This document shows, one piece after another, positions 1-9,279 of a stretch of DNA of 43,724 bases. Within the stretch, counting starts at the first letter, position 1; each line of letters opens with the position of its first letter. Below the pieces are notes generated by a model that did no database searches, was not told where the DNA came from, and saw nothing but the letters and a program-made list of their open reading frames with translations. The DNA is from Burkholderiales bacterium (lineage in GTDB: Bacteria > Pseudomonadota > Gammaproteobacteria > Burkholderiales > Casimicrobiaceae). The stretch covers positions 1 through 43,724 of the forward strand of contig JADLBN010000205.1 in the NCBI GenBank assembly GCA_020847675.1, given 5' to 3'. The position numbers were made by a program, and so were the translations under genes.

Positions 1-1354
1 CGGAACCGTCCAGGTGATCCCGCACATCACCGACGAGATCAAGGCCTGGATCGCGTCCGGCGCGGGCGAAGCGGAAGTGGCGGTGGTGGAAGTGGGCGGC
101 ACGGTCGGCGACATCGAGAGCCTGCCGTTCCTCGAGGCGATCCGGCAGATGGGCATCCAGCTCGGCCGCGAGAACGTCTGCTACATCCACCTGACGCTCG
201 TCCCGTACATCCCCACCGCGGGCGAGATGAAGACCAAGCCGACGCAGCACTCGGTGAAGGAGCTGCGCGAGATCGGCATCCAGCCCGACGTCGTGCTCTG
301 CCGCGCCGACCGCCCGATTCCCGACGGCGACCGGCGCAAGATCGCGCTCTTCACCAACGTCCCGCCCGAGGCGGTCATTCCGGCACTCGACGCCGACTCG
401 ATCTACAAGATTCCCGCCGCGCTGCACGCGGAGGGGCTCGACACCATCGTCTGCCGCAAGCTCGCGATCGATCCTGCGCCGGCCGATCTGTCGGCCTGGA
501 ACCGCCTCACCGACGCCCTCGAGCGTCCCGAGCACGAGGTCGACATCGCGATGGTCGGCAAGTACGTCGACCTGACCGAGTCCTACAAGTCGCTCTCCGA
601 GGCGCTGGTGCACGCCGGCATCCACACGAGGAGCCGCGTGCGGATCCACTACGTGGACTCGGAAGCGGTCGAACGCGACGGCACCGCCGCGCTCGAGGGG
701 ATGGACGCGATCCTCGTTCCGGGCGGCTTCGGCAAACGCGGCGTGGAAGGCAAGATCCGCGCGATCCGCCTCGCGCGCGAGCGCGGGATCCCATACCTCG
801 GCATCTGCCTCGGCATGCAGCTCGCCGTGATCGAGCACGCGCGGCATCGCGCGGGACTCGCGAATGCGAATTCGACCGAGTTCGACCCGGACACGCCGCA
901 TCCCGTGGTCGCGCTGATCACCGAGTGGCAGAACCGCGACGGAAGCATCGAGAGGCGCGGCGCGGATTCCGACATGGGCGGCACGATGCGCCTGGGCGCG
1001 CAGCCCTGCGAGGTGGTTGCGGGTTCGCTCGCGAACCGGATCTACGGGTCGACCAGCGTCGCGGAGCGCCACCGGCACCGCTACGAGGTCAACAACCACT
1101 ATCTGCCGCGGCTCGAGGCCACCGGCCTCGTCGTGAGCGCGCGGGCGAAGAGCGCGACGGCCGGCGACCTGTGCGAGATGATCGAACTCGCCGACCACCC
1201 GTGGTTCTTCGGCTGCCAGTTCCACCCCGAGTTCACCTCGAACCCGCGCCGCGGCCATCCGCTGTTCGTGAGTTTCGTGCGTGCGGCGCTCGCGCGCAGA
1301 CGCGCCGGAGGCGATTCGGCCGGCGCGGTGGCCGAACTCGTCGCCTCGCTGTAA
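1..1354 (+). CDS. pyrG: CTP synthase, 3' part (5' end outside window)
   Basis: The gene encodes the C-terminal roughly 450 residues of CTP synthase, which aminates UTP to CTP using glutamine and ATP in the cytoplasm. The reading frame is open to the left edge and reads [14 protein letters not shown], a conserved internal motif of the synthetase domain, so about 110 N-terminal residues are missing. The GTG at 14 is therefore an internal Val codon, not a start. The synthetase part contains [15 protein letters not shown] and [13 protein letters not shown]. The class I glutamine amidotransferase part has [13 protein letters not shown], the nucleophile motif GICLGMQ, and the His-Glu of QFHPEF near the end. 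It stops with TAA at 1352-1354, 89 bp before kdsA and in the same direction, which is the usual betaproteobacterial order. Identification is secure. Confidence 0.98.
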   Translation, partial: GTVQVIPHITDEIKAWIASGAGEAEVAVVEVGGTVGDIESLPFLEAIRQMGIQLGRENVCYIHLTLVPYIPTAGEMKTKPTQHSVKELREIGIQPDVVLCRADRPIPDGDRRKIALFTNVPPEAVIPALDADSIYKIPAALHAEGLDTIVCRKLAIDPAPADLSAWNRLTDALERPEHEVDIAMVGKYVDLTESYKSLSEALVHAGIHTRSRVRIHYVDSEAVERDGTAALEGMDAILVPGGFGKRGVEGKIRAIRLARERGIPYLGICLGMQLAVIEHARHRAGLANANSTEFDPDTPHPVVALITEWQNRDGSIERRGADSDMGGTMRLGAQPCEVVAGSLANRIYGSTSVAERHRHRYEVNNHYLPRLEATGLVVSARAKSATAGDLCEMIELADHPWFFGCQFHPEFTSNPRRGHPLFVSFVRAALARRRAGGDSAGAVAELVASL

Positions 1355-1443
1355 CGGGTGAGACCGCACCGAAGCCTGATGCACCCGTTCCGCCCTGATG
1401 GAGGGCCGCGTTCGCCTCACCGCCCCCGGGGCGCGGGGCTCCC

Positions 1444-2301
1444 ATGAAGCTTTGCGGCTTCGACGTCGGCCTCGACCGGCCGATGTTCCTGATCGCCGGG
1501 CCCTGCGTAGTCGAGTCGTTGTCGCTGCAGGTCGACGCCGCCGGGAAACTGAAGGAGATGACCTCGGCGCTTCGCATTCCTTTCGTGTTCAAGTCGAGCT
1601 ACGACAAGGCTAACCGCAGCTCGCACGCGAGCTTCCGCGGGCCGGGCATGGACGAGGGGCTGCGCATCCTCGCCGAGGTGAAGCGGCAGGTCGGCGTGCC
1701 GGTCTTGACCGACGTGCACGATGAGGACGAGGTCGCGACGGTCGCCGCCGTGGTCGACGTGCTGCAGACGCCGGCGTTCCTGTGCCGGCAGACCGACTTC
1801 ATCCAGGCGGTCGCACGCGCCGGGAAGCCGGTGAACATCAAGAAGGGCCAGTTCCTCGCGCCCGGCGACATGAAACAGGTGGTCGCGAAGGCGAAGGCCG
1901 CGAGCGGCGCCGACAACATCCTCGTCTGCGAGCGCGGCGCCTCGTTCGGCTACCACAACCTCGTCTCCGACATGCGCGCGCTCGCGATCCTGCGCGGCAC
2001 CGGCTGCCCGGTGGTGTTCGACGCGACGCATTCGGTGCAGCTGCCGGGCGGGCAGGGAACCTCGTCAGGCGGCGAGCGCGAGTTCGTCCCGGTGCTCGCG
2101 CGCGCGGCAGTCGCGGCCGGAGTGGCCGGCGTGTTCATGGAAACGCACCCGGACCCCGCGAAGGCGCTCTCCGACGGCCCGAACGCGTGGCCTCTGTCGC
2201 GTATGCGCGCGCTCCTCGAAACCCTCGCGGAACTCGACGCCACGGTGAAACGCGCCGGTTTCCCCGAGACCGAACTCATGGCCGAGCGCACGGCCGGCTG
2301 A
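1444..2301 (+). CDS. kdsA: 3-deoxy-8-phosphooctulonate (KDO-8-P) synthase
   Basis: KdsA condenses phosphoenolpyruvate with D-arabinose 5-phosphate to KDO-8-phosphate, the first committed step to the KDO of lipid A/LPS, in the cytoplasm. The 285-residue product matches the usual family length of about 284. It shows [11 protein letters not shown] near the N terminus, then [44 protein letters not shown] and [16 protein letters not shown], all hallmarks of the family. The ATG at 1444 gives the canonical short N terminus. It lies between pyrG and a truncated DUF1330 gene, with eno further downstream. Its presence implies a Gram-negative envelope. Confidence 0.98.
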   Translation: MKLCGFDVGLDRPMFLIAGPCVVESLSLQVDAAGKLKEMTSALRIPFVFKSSYDKANRSSHASFRGPGMDEGLRILAEVKRQVGVPVLTDVHDEDEVATVAAVVDVLQTPAFLCRQTDFIQAVARAGKPVNIKKGQFLAPGDMKQVVAKAKAASGADNILVCERGASFGYHNLVSDMRALAILRGTGCPVVFDATHSVQLPGGQGTSSGGEREFVPVLARAAVAAGVAGVFMETHPDPAKALSDGPNAWPLSRMRALLETLAELDATVKRAGFPETELMAERTAG

Positions 2302-2314
2302 TCGCCGCACCCCG

Positions 2315-2461
2315 ATGCCCGCCTACCTGATCGCCGAGCACCGGATCCACGACGCCGAGCGCTTCGAGGCGTACCGAAGCGCCGTCGCGCCGATGATAAC
2401 GCGCTTCGGCGGACGCTACCTCACGGTCCCCGGTTCGCACGCCGTGCTGGACGGCGCATGA
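2315..2461 (+). pseudogene. Truncated DUF1330-family gene
   Basis: A 48-codon frame begins with ATG at 2315, 13 bp after kdsA, and reads MPAYLIAEHRIHDAERFEAY, continuing to GGRYLTVPGSHAVLDGA before TGA at 2459-2461. DUF1330 proteins are normally about 95 residues. They begin MPAY-hIA, carry a GGRFLVRGG-like strand, and then an EGxW segment followed by a second half with an RhVVLEFPS-type strand. Only the first half is present here, and none of the following 114 bp encodes the missing half in any forward frame that I can read. A full-length member commonly sits between kdsA and eno in betaproteobacteria, so this looks like a decayed copy in its ancestral place. A functional 48-residue product is unlikely. 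Confidence 0.65.
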
Positions 2462-2477
2462 AGCGTTTTCCTTCTTC

Positions 2478-2511
2478 GATGACACGAATCGTCATCGCGG
2501 CTCGATGCCGC
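2478..2511. repeat. Two adjacent inverted repeats downstream of the truncated gene
   Basis: GATGAC (2478-2483) and GTCATC (2491-2496) flank a 7-nt loop. They are followed directly by GCGGC (2497-2501) and GCCGC (2507-2511) around TCGAT. The two small hairpins sit just after the truncated DUF1330 frame and before eno. There is no T-run, so an intrinsic terminator is not supported. They may be a REP-like remnant or a scar of the deletion. A 9-bp repeat (two copies of TGACTCCTGA-type sequence) also lies just upstream of the eno start. Confidence 0.4.
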
Positions 2512-2566
2512 GCCGCGAGGCTTCGCGCGCCAGCACCGCTTCTGATCCCCGACCTCTGACTCCTGA

Positions 2567-3859
<1,293 letters not shown>

Positions 3860-3872
3860 GCAGAGGATGACA

Positions 3873-4092
3873 TCCCCCCCGAACGCGCTGCACGCGGTTC
3901 CCCCCCGTGGGGGGCGGCGAGCTCGGGGCGGCCCTTCGCTCGTCTCGTCCCCCCCGAACGCGCTGCGCGCGGTTCCCCTCCGTGGGGGGCGGCGAGCTCG
4001 GGGCGGCCCTTCGCTCGTCTCGTCCCCCCCGAACGCGCTGCGCGCGGTTCCCCCCCGTGGGGGGCGGCGAGCTCGGGGCGGCCCTTCGCTCG
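3873..4092 (+). repeat. Three tandem copies of a 75-bp GC-rich repeat
   Basis: The unit begins with T and seven C's followed by GAACGCGCTGC. Copies start at 3873, 3948 and 4023, exactly 75 bp apart. The third ends at 4092, about 5 bp short. Copies differ at very few positions: an A/G in GCTGC(A/G)CGCGG, a C/T in the second C-run, and the last bases of copy 3. Each copy contains a C6-CGT-G6 hairpin and a GAGCTC site. The array fills almost all of the 252-bp eno-ftsB gap. Because 75 is a multiple of three, reading frames stay open through it, but I see no protein-like composition. Similar C/G-run intergenic elements occur in Burkholderiales genomes from memory. That parallel was not checked. 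Confidence 0.9.
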
Positions 4093-4111
4093 CCAGACTG
4101 GCCGACGGCGT

Positions 4112-4414
4112 ATGCGCTGGCTCGCGCTGATCTTCCTCGCCGCGATCGCGGCGCTGCAGTACCCGATGTGGTTCGGGAAGGGGGGATGGCTCGCGGTGCG
4201 CGACCTCGACCGCCAGGTCGCGATGCAGCGCGAGGGCAACGAGAAGCTCAAGGCGCGCAACGAGGCGCTCGACGCCGACGTGCGCGACCTGAAGACCGGG
4301 ACCGAGGCGATCGAGGAGCGCGCCCGCTCCGAACTCGGCATGGTGCGGCCGGACGAGGTGTTCTTTCAGCTCCAGGCCGGCAGCGGGCTGAAGGCCGCGC
4401 CGGCGGCGCGCTGA
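4112..4414 (+). CDS. ftsB: Cell division protein FtsB
   Basis: FtsB is a small bitopic inner-membrane protein of the FtsQLB divisome complex, which links FtsQ and FtsL and signals activation of septal peptidoglycan synthesis. The 100-residue product starts [21 protein letters not shown], a single N-terminal membrane helix. A charged heptad-like coiled coil follows ([20 protein letters not shown], then [21 protein letters not shown]), ending in the family signature [16 protein letters not shown]. The position immediately downstream of eno is characteristic. The ATG at 4112 lies about 20 bp after the last tandem repeat, so the repeat array forms most of its upstream region. Confidence 0.95.
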   Translation: MRWLALIFLAAIAALQYPMWFGKGGWLAVRDLDRQVAMQREGNEKLKARNEALDADVRDLKTGTEAIEERARSELGMVRPDEVFFQLQAGSGLKAAPAAR

Positions 4415-4423
4415 GCGCGGCCG

Positions 4424-5221
4424 ATGACGCGGGTCGTCTCGCGGCAGAATGCCCGGTACCGCGAGGTGGCGCGGCTGGTCGCGTCGTCGCGCGACCGGCG
4501 CAGGACCCGCCGCGCGTTGCTCGAGGGCGAACATCTCGTCGCCGCCTACGTCGAGCGCGTCGGCACGCCGGAGGTCGTCGTCGTCAACGACGACGCGGCC
4601 GCTCGGCCCGGCATCGCGTCGCTCGCGGCGAACCTCCCCGACGCGCGGCTGCTGTTCGTGAGCCGCGCGCTGTTCGCCGGACTGGGGGCGCTGTCGCCTG
4701 ACGTGGGCGTGGTCGCCGTCGCGCCCGCGCCTTCGCCCGATCCGGAGCGTTCCGCCCTGGCGCCGCTCGTGCTGTTCGCCGAGGCGATCCAGGATCCCGG
4801 CAACCTGGGCTCGATGCTTCGCTCCGCCGCGGCGTTCGGCGCGACCGCGGCGCACCTGTCGTCCGACTGCGCGTTCGCATGGTCGCCCAAGGTGCTCCGC
4901 GCGGGGCAGGGCGCGCATTTCCACCTCGCGATCCACGACGACGCGGACCTGCTCGCGGTGGCACGCCGTTTTCGCGCCGGCGGCGGACGCCTGCTCGCGG
5001 CGGTGGCTGCGGGCGGGACGCCGCTCCACGCCGCGGCGATGCAAGGCAGGATCGCCGTGGCGCTGGGCAACGAGGGCGCCGGACTCTCGGCGGCGCTGCG
5101 CGCCGAGGCGGACGACCGGGTCACGATCCCGATGCCCGGCGGCACCGAGTCGCTCAACGCGGCCGCGGCCGCAGCGGTGGTGCTCTACGAGGTCGCGCGC
5201 GCGAAGATCACTGCTGGCTGA
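4424..5221 (+). CDS. TrmH-family (SPOUT) RNA 2'-O-methyltransferase
   Basis: This is a 265-residue SPOUT-class RNA methyltransferase, expected to use S-adenosylmethionine to methylate ribose 2'-OH in rRNA or tRNA in the cytoplasm. The N-terminal half resembles the L30e-like substrate-binding domain (RRTRRALLEGEHLVAAYVER). The C-terminal half carries the three SPOUT motifs: QDPGNLGSMLRSAAAFG, IAVALGNEGAGLS, and IPMPGGTESLNAAAAAAVVL, which form the knotted SAM site. The start at 4424 is 9 bp after ftsB, suggesting cotranscription. Its last 14 bp overlap the end of the convergent secreted-protein gene. It could be annotated rlmB-like, but specificity for one RNA position cannot be assigned from sequence alone. 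Confidence 0.9.
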   Translation: MTRVVSRQNARYREVARLVASSRDRRRTRRALLEGEHLVAAYVERVGTPEVVVVNDDAAARPGIASLAANLPDARLLFVSRALFAGLGALSPDVGVVAVAPAPSPDPERSALAPLVLFAEAIQDPGNLGSMLRSAAAFGATAAHLSSDCAFAWSPKVLRAGQGAHFHLAIHDDADLLAVARRFRAGGGRLLAAVAAGGTPLHAAAMQGRIAVALGNEGAGLSAALRAEADDRVTIPMPGGTESLNAAAAAAVVLYEVARAKITAG

Positions 5222-6002
5222 TCGCCGCGAAGTTGCCCGTCTCGGTGCAGCCCGACCCCAGGTCCGCGGTCCAGGTCGCCTGGAGGCCGCCGTTCGAAGT
5301 TCGGCGGAGGTCGGTGACGTTCGCCGTCGTGTTGATCCCGTAGGATTCGCACACGTAGGTCGCGGACGGGATCTGGAACACCTTGCCCGACTGGACGGCC
5401 GTGCCCTCCATCACGCAGTCGGTCACCGCTTCGGTCGTGACGTGCTCGATGCGGATCACGCTCTGCGGCAACTGTTTGACGATGTACTGGTAGTTGTAGA
5501 GATCCGTATAGCTCCCGCCGTTGCACTGGCTCGTCCCCTTGATCATCACGCCGCCCAGGTAGGTGCCGGCCACCTCGATCGGCGTCAGCGCCTGGCGTTC
5601 GATCGTCTTGGTGACCTGCACGGCGTTGACCGTGTAGACGAGCGACCCGCGCACCAGCGACTCGGCGGTGAACTGCGCCGTGCCGGCGAGCGTGCAGCCC
5701 GCGTTCCCCGGCACCCAGGGTCCTCCGAACCAGCTTCCGACGCACTGGTACACGCCGCCCGAGTAGCGGCCGGAGCCGATCTGGAACATCTCGGCCGTCA
5801 CCCAGGTCGGCTTGCCGTCCGCACCGTAGATGAAGAACGTCGCGAAGAGGAACCCGGGACTCTGCGCGAAGTTCACGCCCCATCCGGATTCGGCGCCGCC
5901 GGGTCCCCACCAGATGTCCGAATAATCGGGATCGGCGGCGCGGGCCGGCGCGGCCCACAGGAGCGCGAGGCACGACATGGCGAGAGCGAGACGTCGAAGC
6001 AT
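5208..6002 (-). CDS. Secreted ESGWG-repeat-type protein of unknown function
   Basis: The 264-residue product has a clear signal peptide (MLRRLALAMSCLALLWAAPARA, cleavage after ARA), so it should be exported. The mature N terminus reads YSDIWWGPGGAESGWGVNF, followed by FLFATFFIYGADGKPTWV. This resembles the (N)YSDxWWxxxESGWGxN...ATxFxYDxxGKPxW module found in many betaproteobacterial secreted proteins of unknown role. The remainder is rich in Thr, Ser and Gly with several paired cysteines (CVGSWFGG, NAGCTL, TSQCNGG, TDCVMEG, YVCESYG, GSGCTETG), consistent with a disulphide-stabilised beta-rich fold. The gene is monocistronic and convergent with the TrmH-family gene, overlapping it by 14 bp. 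I cannot assign a biochemical function. Confidence 0.8.
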   Translation of the reverse strand: MLRRLALAMSCLALLWAAPARAADPDYSDIWWGPGGAESGWGVNFAQSPGFLFATFFIYGADGKPTWVTAEMFQIGSGRYSGGVYQCVGSWFGGPWVPGNAGCTLAGTAQFTAESLVRGSLVYTVNAVQVTKTIERQALTPIEVAGTYLGGVMIKGTSQCNGGSYTDLYNYQYIVKQLPQSVIRIEHVTTEAVTDCVMEGTAVQSGKVFQIPSATYVCESYGINTTANVTDLRRTSNGGLQATWTADLGSGCTETGNFAAISQQ

Positions 6003-6032
6003 GTCGTGGTTCCTGCGTGGAGATGGCCGATT

Positions 6033-6959
6033 CTAGCGCGGCCCGGAGCCGGCCTGCGCCGCGAGAGCGCGGGCAGCGTCCCGCCAGGCACTCCGCGGGC
6101 CGATTGAAGGCTGCGCGCCGCGGCCGGTGCACGCATGAGCGCCGGCGGCGGACCCGTCGGCCAGCCCCTCGCGCATCGACGCTCCGCGGTCGAGCGCTGC
6201 GGCGAAGGCTCCGACGAACGAGTCTCCCGCAGCGGTCGTATCGACCACGCCGACACGGCAGGCGGGGAGCCGGTAATGGCAACCCGGGTCGGCGGCGACG
6301 AGTCCCGCGGAGCCCAGCGTCACGACGGCCGCGAGCGACCAGCGGTCCGCGGCGGCGGCGCAGAAGGCTTCCGGCGCATCGGGCAGGTTCGTGGCGCGGG
6401 CGATCTCCGCCGCCTCGTGCTCGTTCACGACGAGCACGTCGACGTCGTCGAGCAGCGAGTCCGGGAGCGGTACGGGCGGCGCGGCGTTGAGGACGACACG
6501 GGCGCCACGCTCTTTCGCTCTTCGTGCGAGCACCGTGACCTCGGGCAGCGGCACCTCGAGCTGCATGACGACGGTCGCGGACCCGTCCAGCACGCGGTCC
6601 TCCACGGCATCCGCACGGACGCGCGCATTCGCGCCCGGGACCACCGTGATCGCGTTGCGGCCCGCGTCGTCCACGTGGATCAGCGCGAGTCCGGTCGCAT
6701 CTTCAAGCGCCGCGACGCGCGACAGATCGACGTTCTCCGCACGCAGGAGCGCGAGCGCGCCTTGCGCGAAATCGTCGCGCCCGACCGCGCCCGCGAGCGC
6801 GACGTCCGCGCCCGCGCGCCGCGCGGCCAGAGCCTGGTTCGCTCCCTTGCCCCCGGCGTGGATCGCGAAGCCGCGCGCGAGCTGCGTTTCGCCCTCGCGC
6901 GGAAGCGTCGCGACGTTCGCGACCAGGTCCGCGTTGATCGAGCCGAAGACGACGATCAC
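6033..6959 (-). CDS. rbsK: Ribokinase-like PfkB-family sugar kinase
   Basis: This 308-residue PfkB-family kinase most resembles ribokinase, which phosphorylates D-ribose to ribose 5-phosphate with ATP. The N terminus (VFGSINADLVANVATLPREG) and HAGGKGANQALAARRAGADV carry the substrate-binding GGKGAN signature. NEHEAAEI and the catalytic/anion-hole motif VDTTAAGDSFVGAFAAAL lie toward the C terminus. Ala instead of Gly in the GAGD motif also occurs in E. coli RbsK (IAAGD). The GTG start at 6957-6959 fits the family and lies 11 bp after the fucU-like gene. Lack of a ribose transporter nearby suggests salvage of internal sugar, but other PfkB substrates remain possible. Confidence 0.88.
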   Translation of the reverse strand: MIVVFGSINADLVANVATLPREGETQLARGFAIHAGGKGANQALAARRAGADVALAGAVGRDDFAQGALALLRAENVDLSRVAALEDATGLALIHVDDAGRNAITVVPGANARVRADAVEDRVLDGSATVVMQLEVPLPEVTVLARRAKERGARVVLNAAPPVPLPDSLLDDVDVLVVNEHEAAEIARATNLPDAPEAFCAAAADRWSLAAVVTLGSAGLVAADPGCHYRLPACRVGVVDTTAAGDSFVGAFAAALDRGASMREGLADGSAAGAHACTGRGAQPSIGPRSAWRDAARALAAQAGSGPR

Positions 6960-6970
6960 GCCCGGACCGG

Positions 6971-7417
6971 TCAGCGTGGCCCGAGGCGGTTGACCGTGCC
7001 CTTCACCAGCAGGACGTTCCCGTAGGGGCGAAGCTCGCCGGTGCGCACGACCGCGTACGCCTCGCGGGCCCGTTCGTAGAACGCCTGACGATCCAGGCGG
7101 CCCATCTCGACGTCGCCCAGGTCGTGGTCGGCGAGCACGGCCGCGAAGTCCGCGACCGGTTCGGGAATCGCCTCCGGATCGCCGATGACTTCCATCGTCC
7201 AGACCGGGGGCTCGCTGCCGGGGGCGTCGAGAGGCAGCAGCGAGAGCACCGCCGCGAGGACCTCGTGCGACCCCGCGCCGGCGACCGGGATCACTCGGCG
7301 TCCGACCGAGGCCGAAGGGAAGTTCGCATCGACGATCGCGACCTCGTCGCCGTGTCCCATCGACGCGAGCGCGTGCAGGAGGTCGGGGGTGACCAGAGGC
7401 GGGATTCCCTTGAGCAT
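6971..7417 (-). CDS. fucU: RbsD/FucU-family sugar mutarotase
   Basis: The 148-residue product belongs to the RbsD/FucU family, which interconverts anomers (or pyranose/furanose forms) of monosaccharides such as fucose or ribose. It begins MLKGIPPLVTPDLLHALASMGHGDEVAIVDANFP, containing the conserved catalytic His of GHGD and the DANFP motif, and ends with ELRPYGNVLLVKG, the family C-terminal strand. It is FucU-like in length and motif. A good ribosome-binding site (GAGGA) precedes the ATG at 7415-7417. The gene lies 13 bp downstream of ppsR and 11 bp upstream of a ribokinase-like gene, so mutarotase and kinase probably act on the same sugar. Confidence 0.9.
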   Translation of the reverse strand: MLKGIPPLVTPDLLHALASMGHGDEVAIVDANFPSASVGRRVIPVAGAGSHEVLAAVLSLLPLDAPGSEPPVWTMEVIGDPEAIPEPVADFAAVLADHDLGDVEMGRLDRQAFYERAREAYAVVRTGELRPYGNVLLVKGTVNRLGPR

Positions 7418-7430
7418 CGCGGTCCTCGCT

Positions 7431-8252
7431 TCAGTAGACGTGGCGCTCGAGCTTCGCGCGGTGGAGGATGGTGGTCGCGATCTCCTCGATCGACTTGGTC
7501 GTCGTGTCGATCATCGGGATGCCTTCGCGCTGCATCAGGCTCTCCGCTTCGCGCACTTCGCGGCGGCAGTTGTCGAGCGACGCATAGCGGCTCCCCGGAC
7601 GACGCTCCTCGCGGATCTCGCGCAGTCGCTCGGGCTGGATGGTGAGGCCGAAGAGCTTCCCGCGGAAGCCCTCCACCGAGCCGGGCAGCCGGCGGTCGAC
7701 GAAGTCGTCCGGCGTGAGCGGGAAGTTCGCCGCGCGCACGCCGAACTGCAGCGCGAGGTAGAGCGAGGTGGGCGTCTTGCCGCAGCGCGAGACGCCGACC
7801 AGGATCACCTGCGCCTTGCCGAGTTCACGCGTCGCGGCGCCGTCGTCGTGCGCCTGCGCGAAGTTGATCGCCTCCATGCGGGCGAAGTACTCGTGGCTGT
7901 TCGCGAGTCCGTGCGAACGCCCGGCGGCGTGCGAACTCTTCGCGGTCAGTTCCGCCTCGAGCGGGGCGATGAAGATCTGGAACAGGTCGAGCGTGAGCGC
8001 CTCGGCGCGCGCGCGGATCGCCTCGCTCGCGGCCTCGTCGACGACCGAGCTGAACACGATCGGGCGGCAACCCTCCTTCGCTCCGGTCTCGTTCACCAGC
8101 CGGATCGCGTCGTCGACCTTGTCGGGCGAATCGACGAACGGCACGGTGACGCGGTGAAAGCGGACGTCCTCGAACTGCGAGAGGAGGCTGTTGCCGAGCA
8201 TCTCGGCCGTGATGCCGGTGCGATCCGACAGGAAGAACACCGTGCGTCGCAT
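7431..8252 (-). CDS. ppsR: PEP synthase regulatory protein (bifunctional Pi/ADP-dependent kinase-phosphorylase)
   Basis: PpsR (DUF299) inactivates PEP synthase by ADP-dependent phosphorylation of a Thr next to the catalytic His, and reactivates it by Pi-dependent dephosphorylation. The 273-residue product starts MRRTVFFLSDRTGITAEMLG, the family N terminus. It contains the P-loop-like GVSRCGKTPTS at residues 153-163 and ends with TTKSIEEIA and ILHRAKLERHVY. The frame extends upstream to 8477, but those 75 codons are Arg/Ser/Pro-rich and overlap the PHP gene, so the ATG at 8250-8252 is chosen. The target PEP synthase is encoded 1.5 kb away on the other strand. The gene is second in a four-gene operon. 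Confidence 0.97.
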   Translation of the reverse strand: MRRTVFFLSDRTGITAEMLGNSLLSQFEDVRFHRVTVPFVDSPDKVDDAIRLVNETGAKEGCRPIVFSSVVDEAASEAIRARAEALTLDLFQIFIAPLEAELTAKSSHAAGRSHGLANSHEYFARMEAINFAQAHDDGAATRELGKAQVILVGVSRCGKTPTSLYLALQFGVRAANFPLTPDDFVDRRLPGSVEGFRGKLFGLTIQPERLREIREERRPGSRYASLDNCRREVREAESLMQREGIPMIDTTTKSIEEIATTILHRAKLERHVY

Positions 8253-8289
8253 CGGCGGAGCGGGGGTCGCGACGGACGCTCGCGCCGGT

Positions 8290-9126
8290 TCAGAACCGCG
8301 ACCAGACCGGCTCGATGCCGGCAGGGAGAGGCGGGAGGTCGCCCAGATCGAGCCAGCTCTCGCCCGGGCCGTGGTAGTCGGAGCCGGTCGATGCCGCGAG
8401 GCCCCGCAGCCGCGCGTGGGCCGCGAACTGCGCCGACTGCACGGCGGTGTGCGACGGGGAGAGCACCTCGACCGCATCGCCGCCGGCGGCCGTGAAGTCG
8501 TCGAGGAGCTTCGCCATGCCGGCTTCGCCGTTGACCTTGTAGCGGCCCGGATGGGCGAGAACGGCGACGCCGCCAGCTCCGTGGATCCAGCCGATCGCCT
8601 GCGGGAGCGTCGCCCATTCGTGCTCGACGTAGCCCGGCTTGCCGGGCACGAGATAGCGCTTGAAGACGTCCTTCACGTCCCGGCAATGGCCCGCCTCGAC
8701 CAGCCAGCGGGCGAAATGGGTGCGCGACACGAGTTTCTCGCTGGTCACGAACCGGAGCGCGCCTTCGAAGGCGCCCGGGATGCCGGCTGCGGCGAGGGCG
8801 TCGCCAATGCGCCTCGCCCGGCCCGTGCGGCCTTCGCGAATCGACGTGAGGCCCGCGTTCAGCGTCTCGTCGGCAGCGTCGAAGTCGAGTGCGACGACGT
8901 GGACCGTGAGGTCTTCCCAGCTGACCGAGAGTTCGCTGCCCGTCACGAAACCGATTCCGGCCGCGGCAGCGGCATGCCGGGCCTCCTCGAGCCCGCAGAC
9001 CTCGTCATGATCGGTGAGCGCGAGGACCTCGACGCCGCGGGACGCCGCGCGGCGCACCACCTCGGAGGGGGAAAGGAGGCCGTCCGAGCGGGTCGAATGG
9101 CAATGCAGGTCGTAACGCAACGTCAT
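8290..9126 (-). CDS. rnm: PHP-domain RNase AM / 5'-3' exoribonuclease (YciV/TrpH family)
   Basis: The 278-residue protein is a PHP-fold metallophosphoesterase closely matching E. coli YciV/RNase AM, a 5'-3' exonuclease that trims short 5' extensions of rRNA and hydrolyses 3',5'-nucleotides. Visible PHP motifs are YDLHCHSTRSDG (residues 5-16, metal ligands His8, His10 and Asp15), LALTDHDEV, TGSELSVSW, VVALDF, AVLAHPGRY and GSDYHGPG, all metal-binding positions in the family. The segments RRIGDALAAAGIPGAFEGALR and RTHFARWLVEAGH align in pattern with YciV. It is the first gene of the operon with ppsR, fucU and rbsK. Divergent transcription from the HTH gene leaves a 153-bp shared promoter region. 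Confidence 0.9.
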   Translation of the reverse strand: MTLRYDLHCHSTRSDGLLSPSEVVRRAASRGVEVLALTDHDEVCGLEEARHAAAAAGIGFVTGSELSVSWEDLTVHVVALDFDAADETLNAGLTSIREGRTGRARRIGDALAAAGIPGAFEGALRFVTSEKLVSRTHFARWLVEAGHCRDVKDVFKRYLVPGKPGYVEHEWATLPQAIGWIHGAGGVAVLAHPGRYKVNGEAGMAKLLDDFTAAGGDAVEVLSPSHTAVQSAQFAAHARLRGLAASTGSDYHGPGESWLDLGDLPPLPAGIEPVWSRF

Positions 9127-9189
9127 GAGGACGCCATTCTAGCAGCGGCCCCGGCGAGTCCCCGGGGGAACGCCGCTCGTCGGCAACCC

Positions 9190-9221
9190 TTGCGAACTCG
9201 CGACATCCGGTGAAAAATATG
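9190..9221 (+). promoter_or_regulatory. Weak promoter candidate for the HTH gene
   Basis: TTGCGA at 9190-9195 resembles a -35 element. An A/T-rich patch (TGAAAAATATG, 9211-9221), unusual for this GC-rich intergenic region, lies at -10 distance. A start near 9225 would leave a leader of about 55 nt before the GTG at 9280. The -10 match is imperfect, so this is tentative. Confidence 0.3.
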
Positions 9222-9279
9222 CCATTGGGATAGGTGCGGCGGCCGCCGCATTCCGGCCCGCTTCGGGAGGTACCGGCAA

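Noticed and set aside
3873-4092. CRISPR array
   Set aside because: The three repeats are directly adjacent 75-bp units without unique spacers.
8253-8477. 75-codon N-terminal extension of PpsR
   Set aside because: Low-complexity sequence overlapping the PHP gene; the conserved family N terminus starts at 8252.
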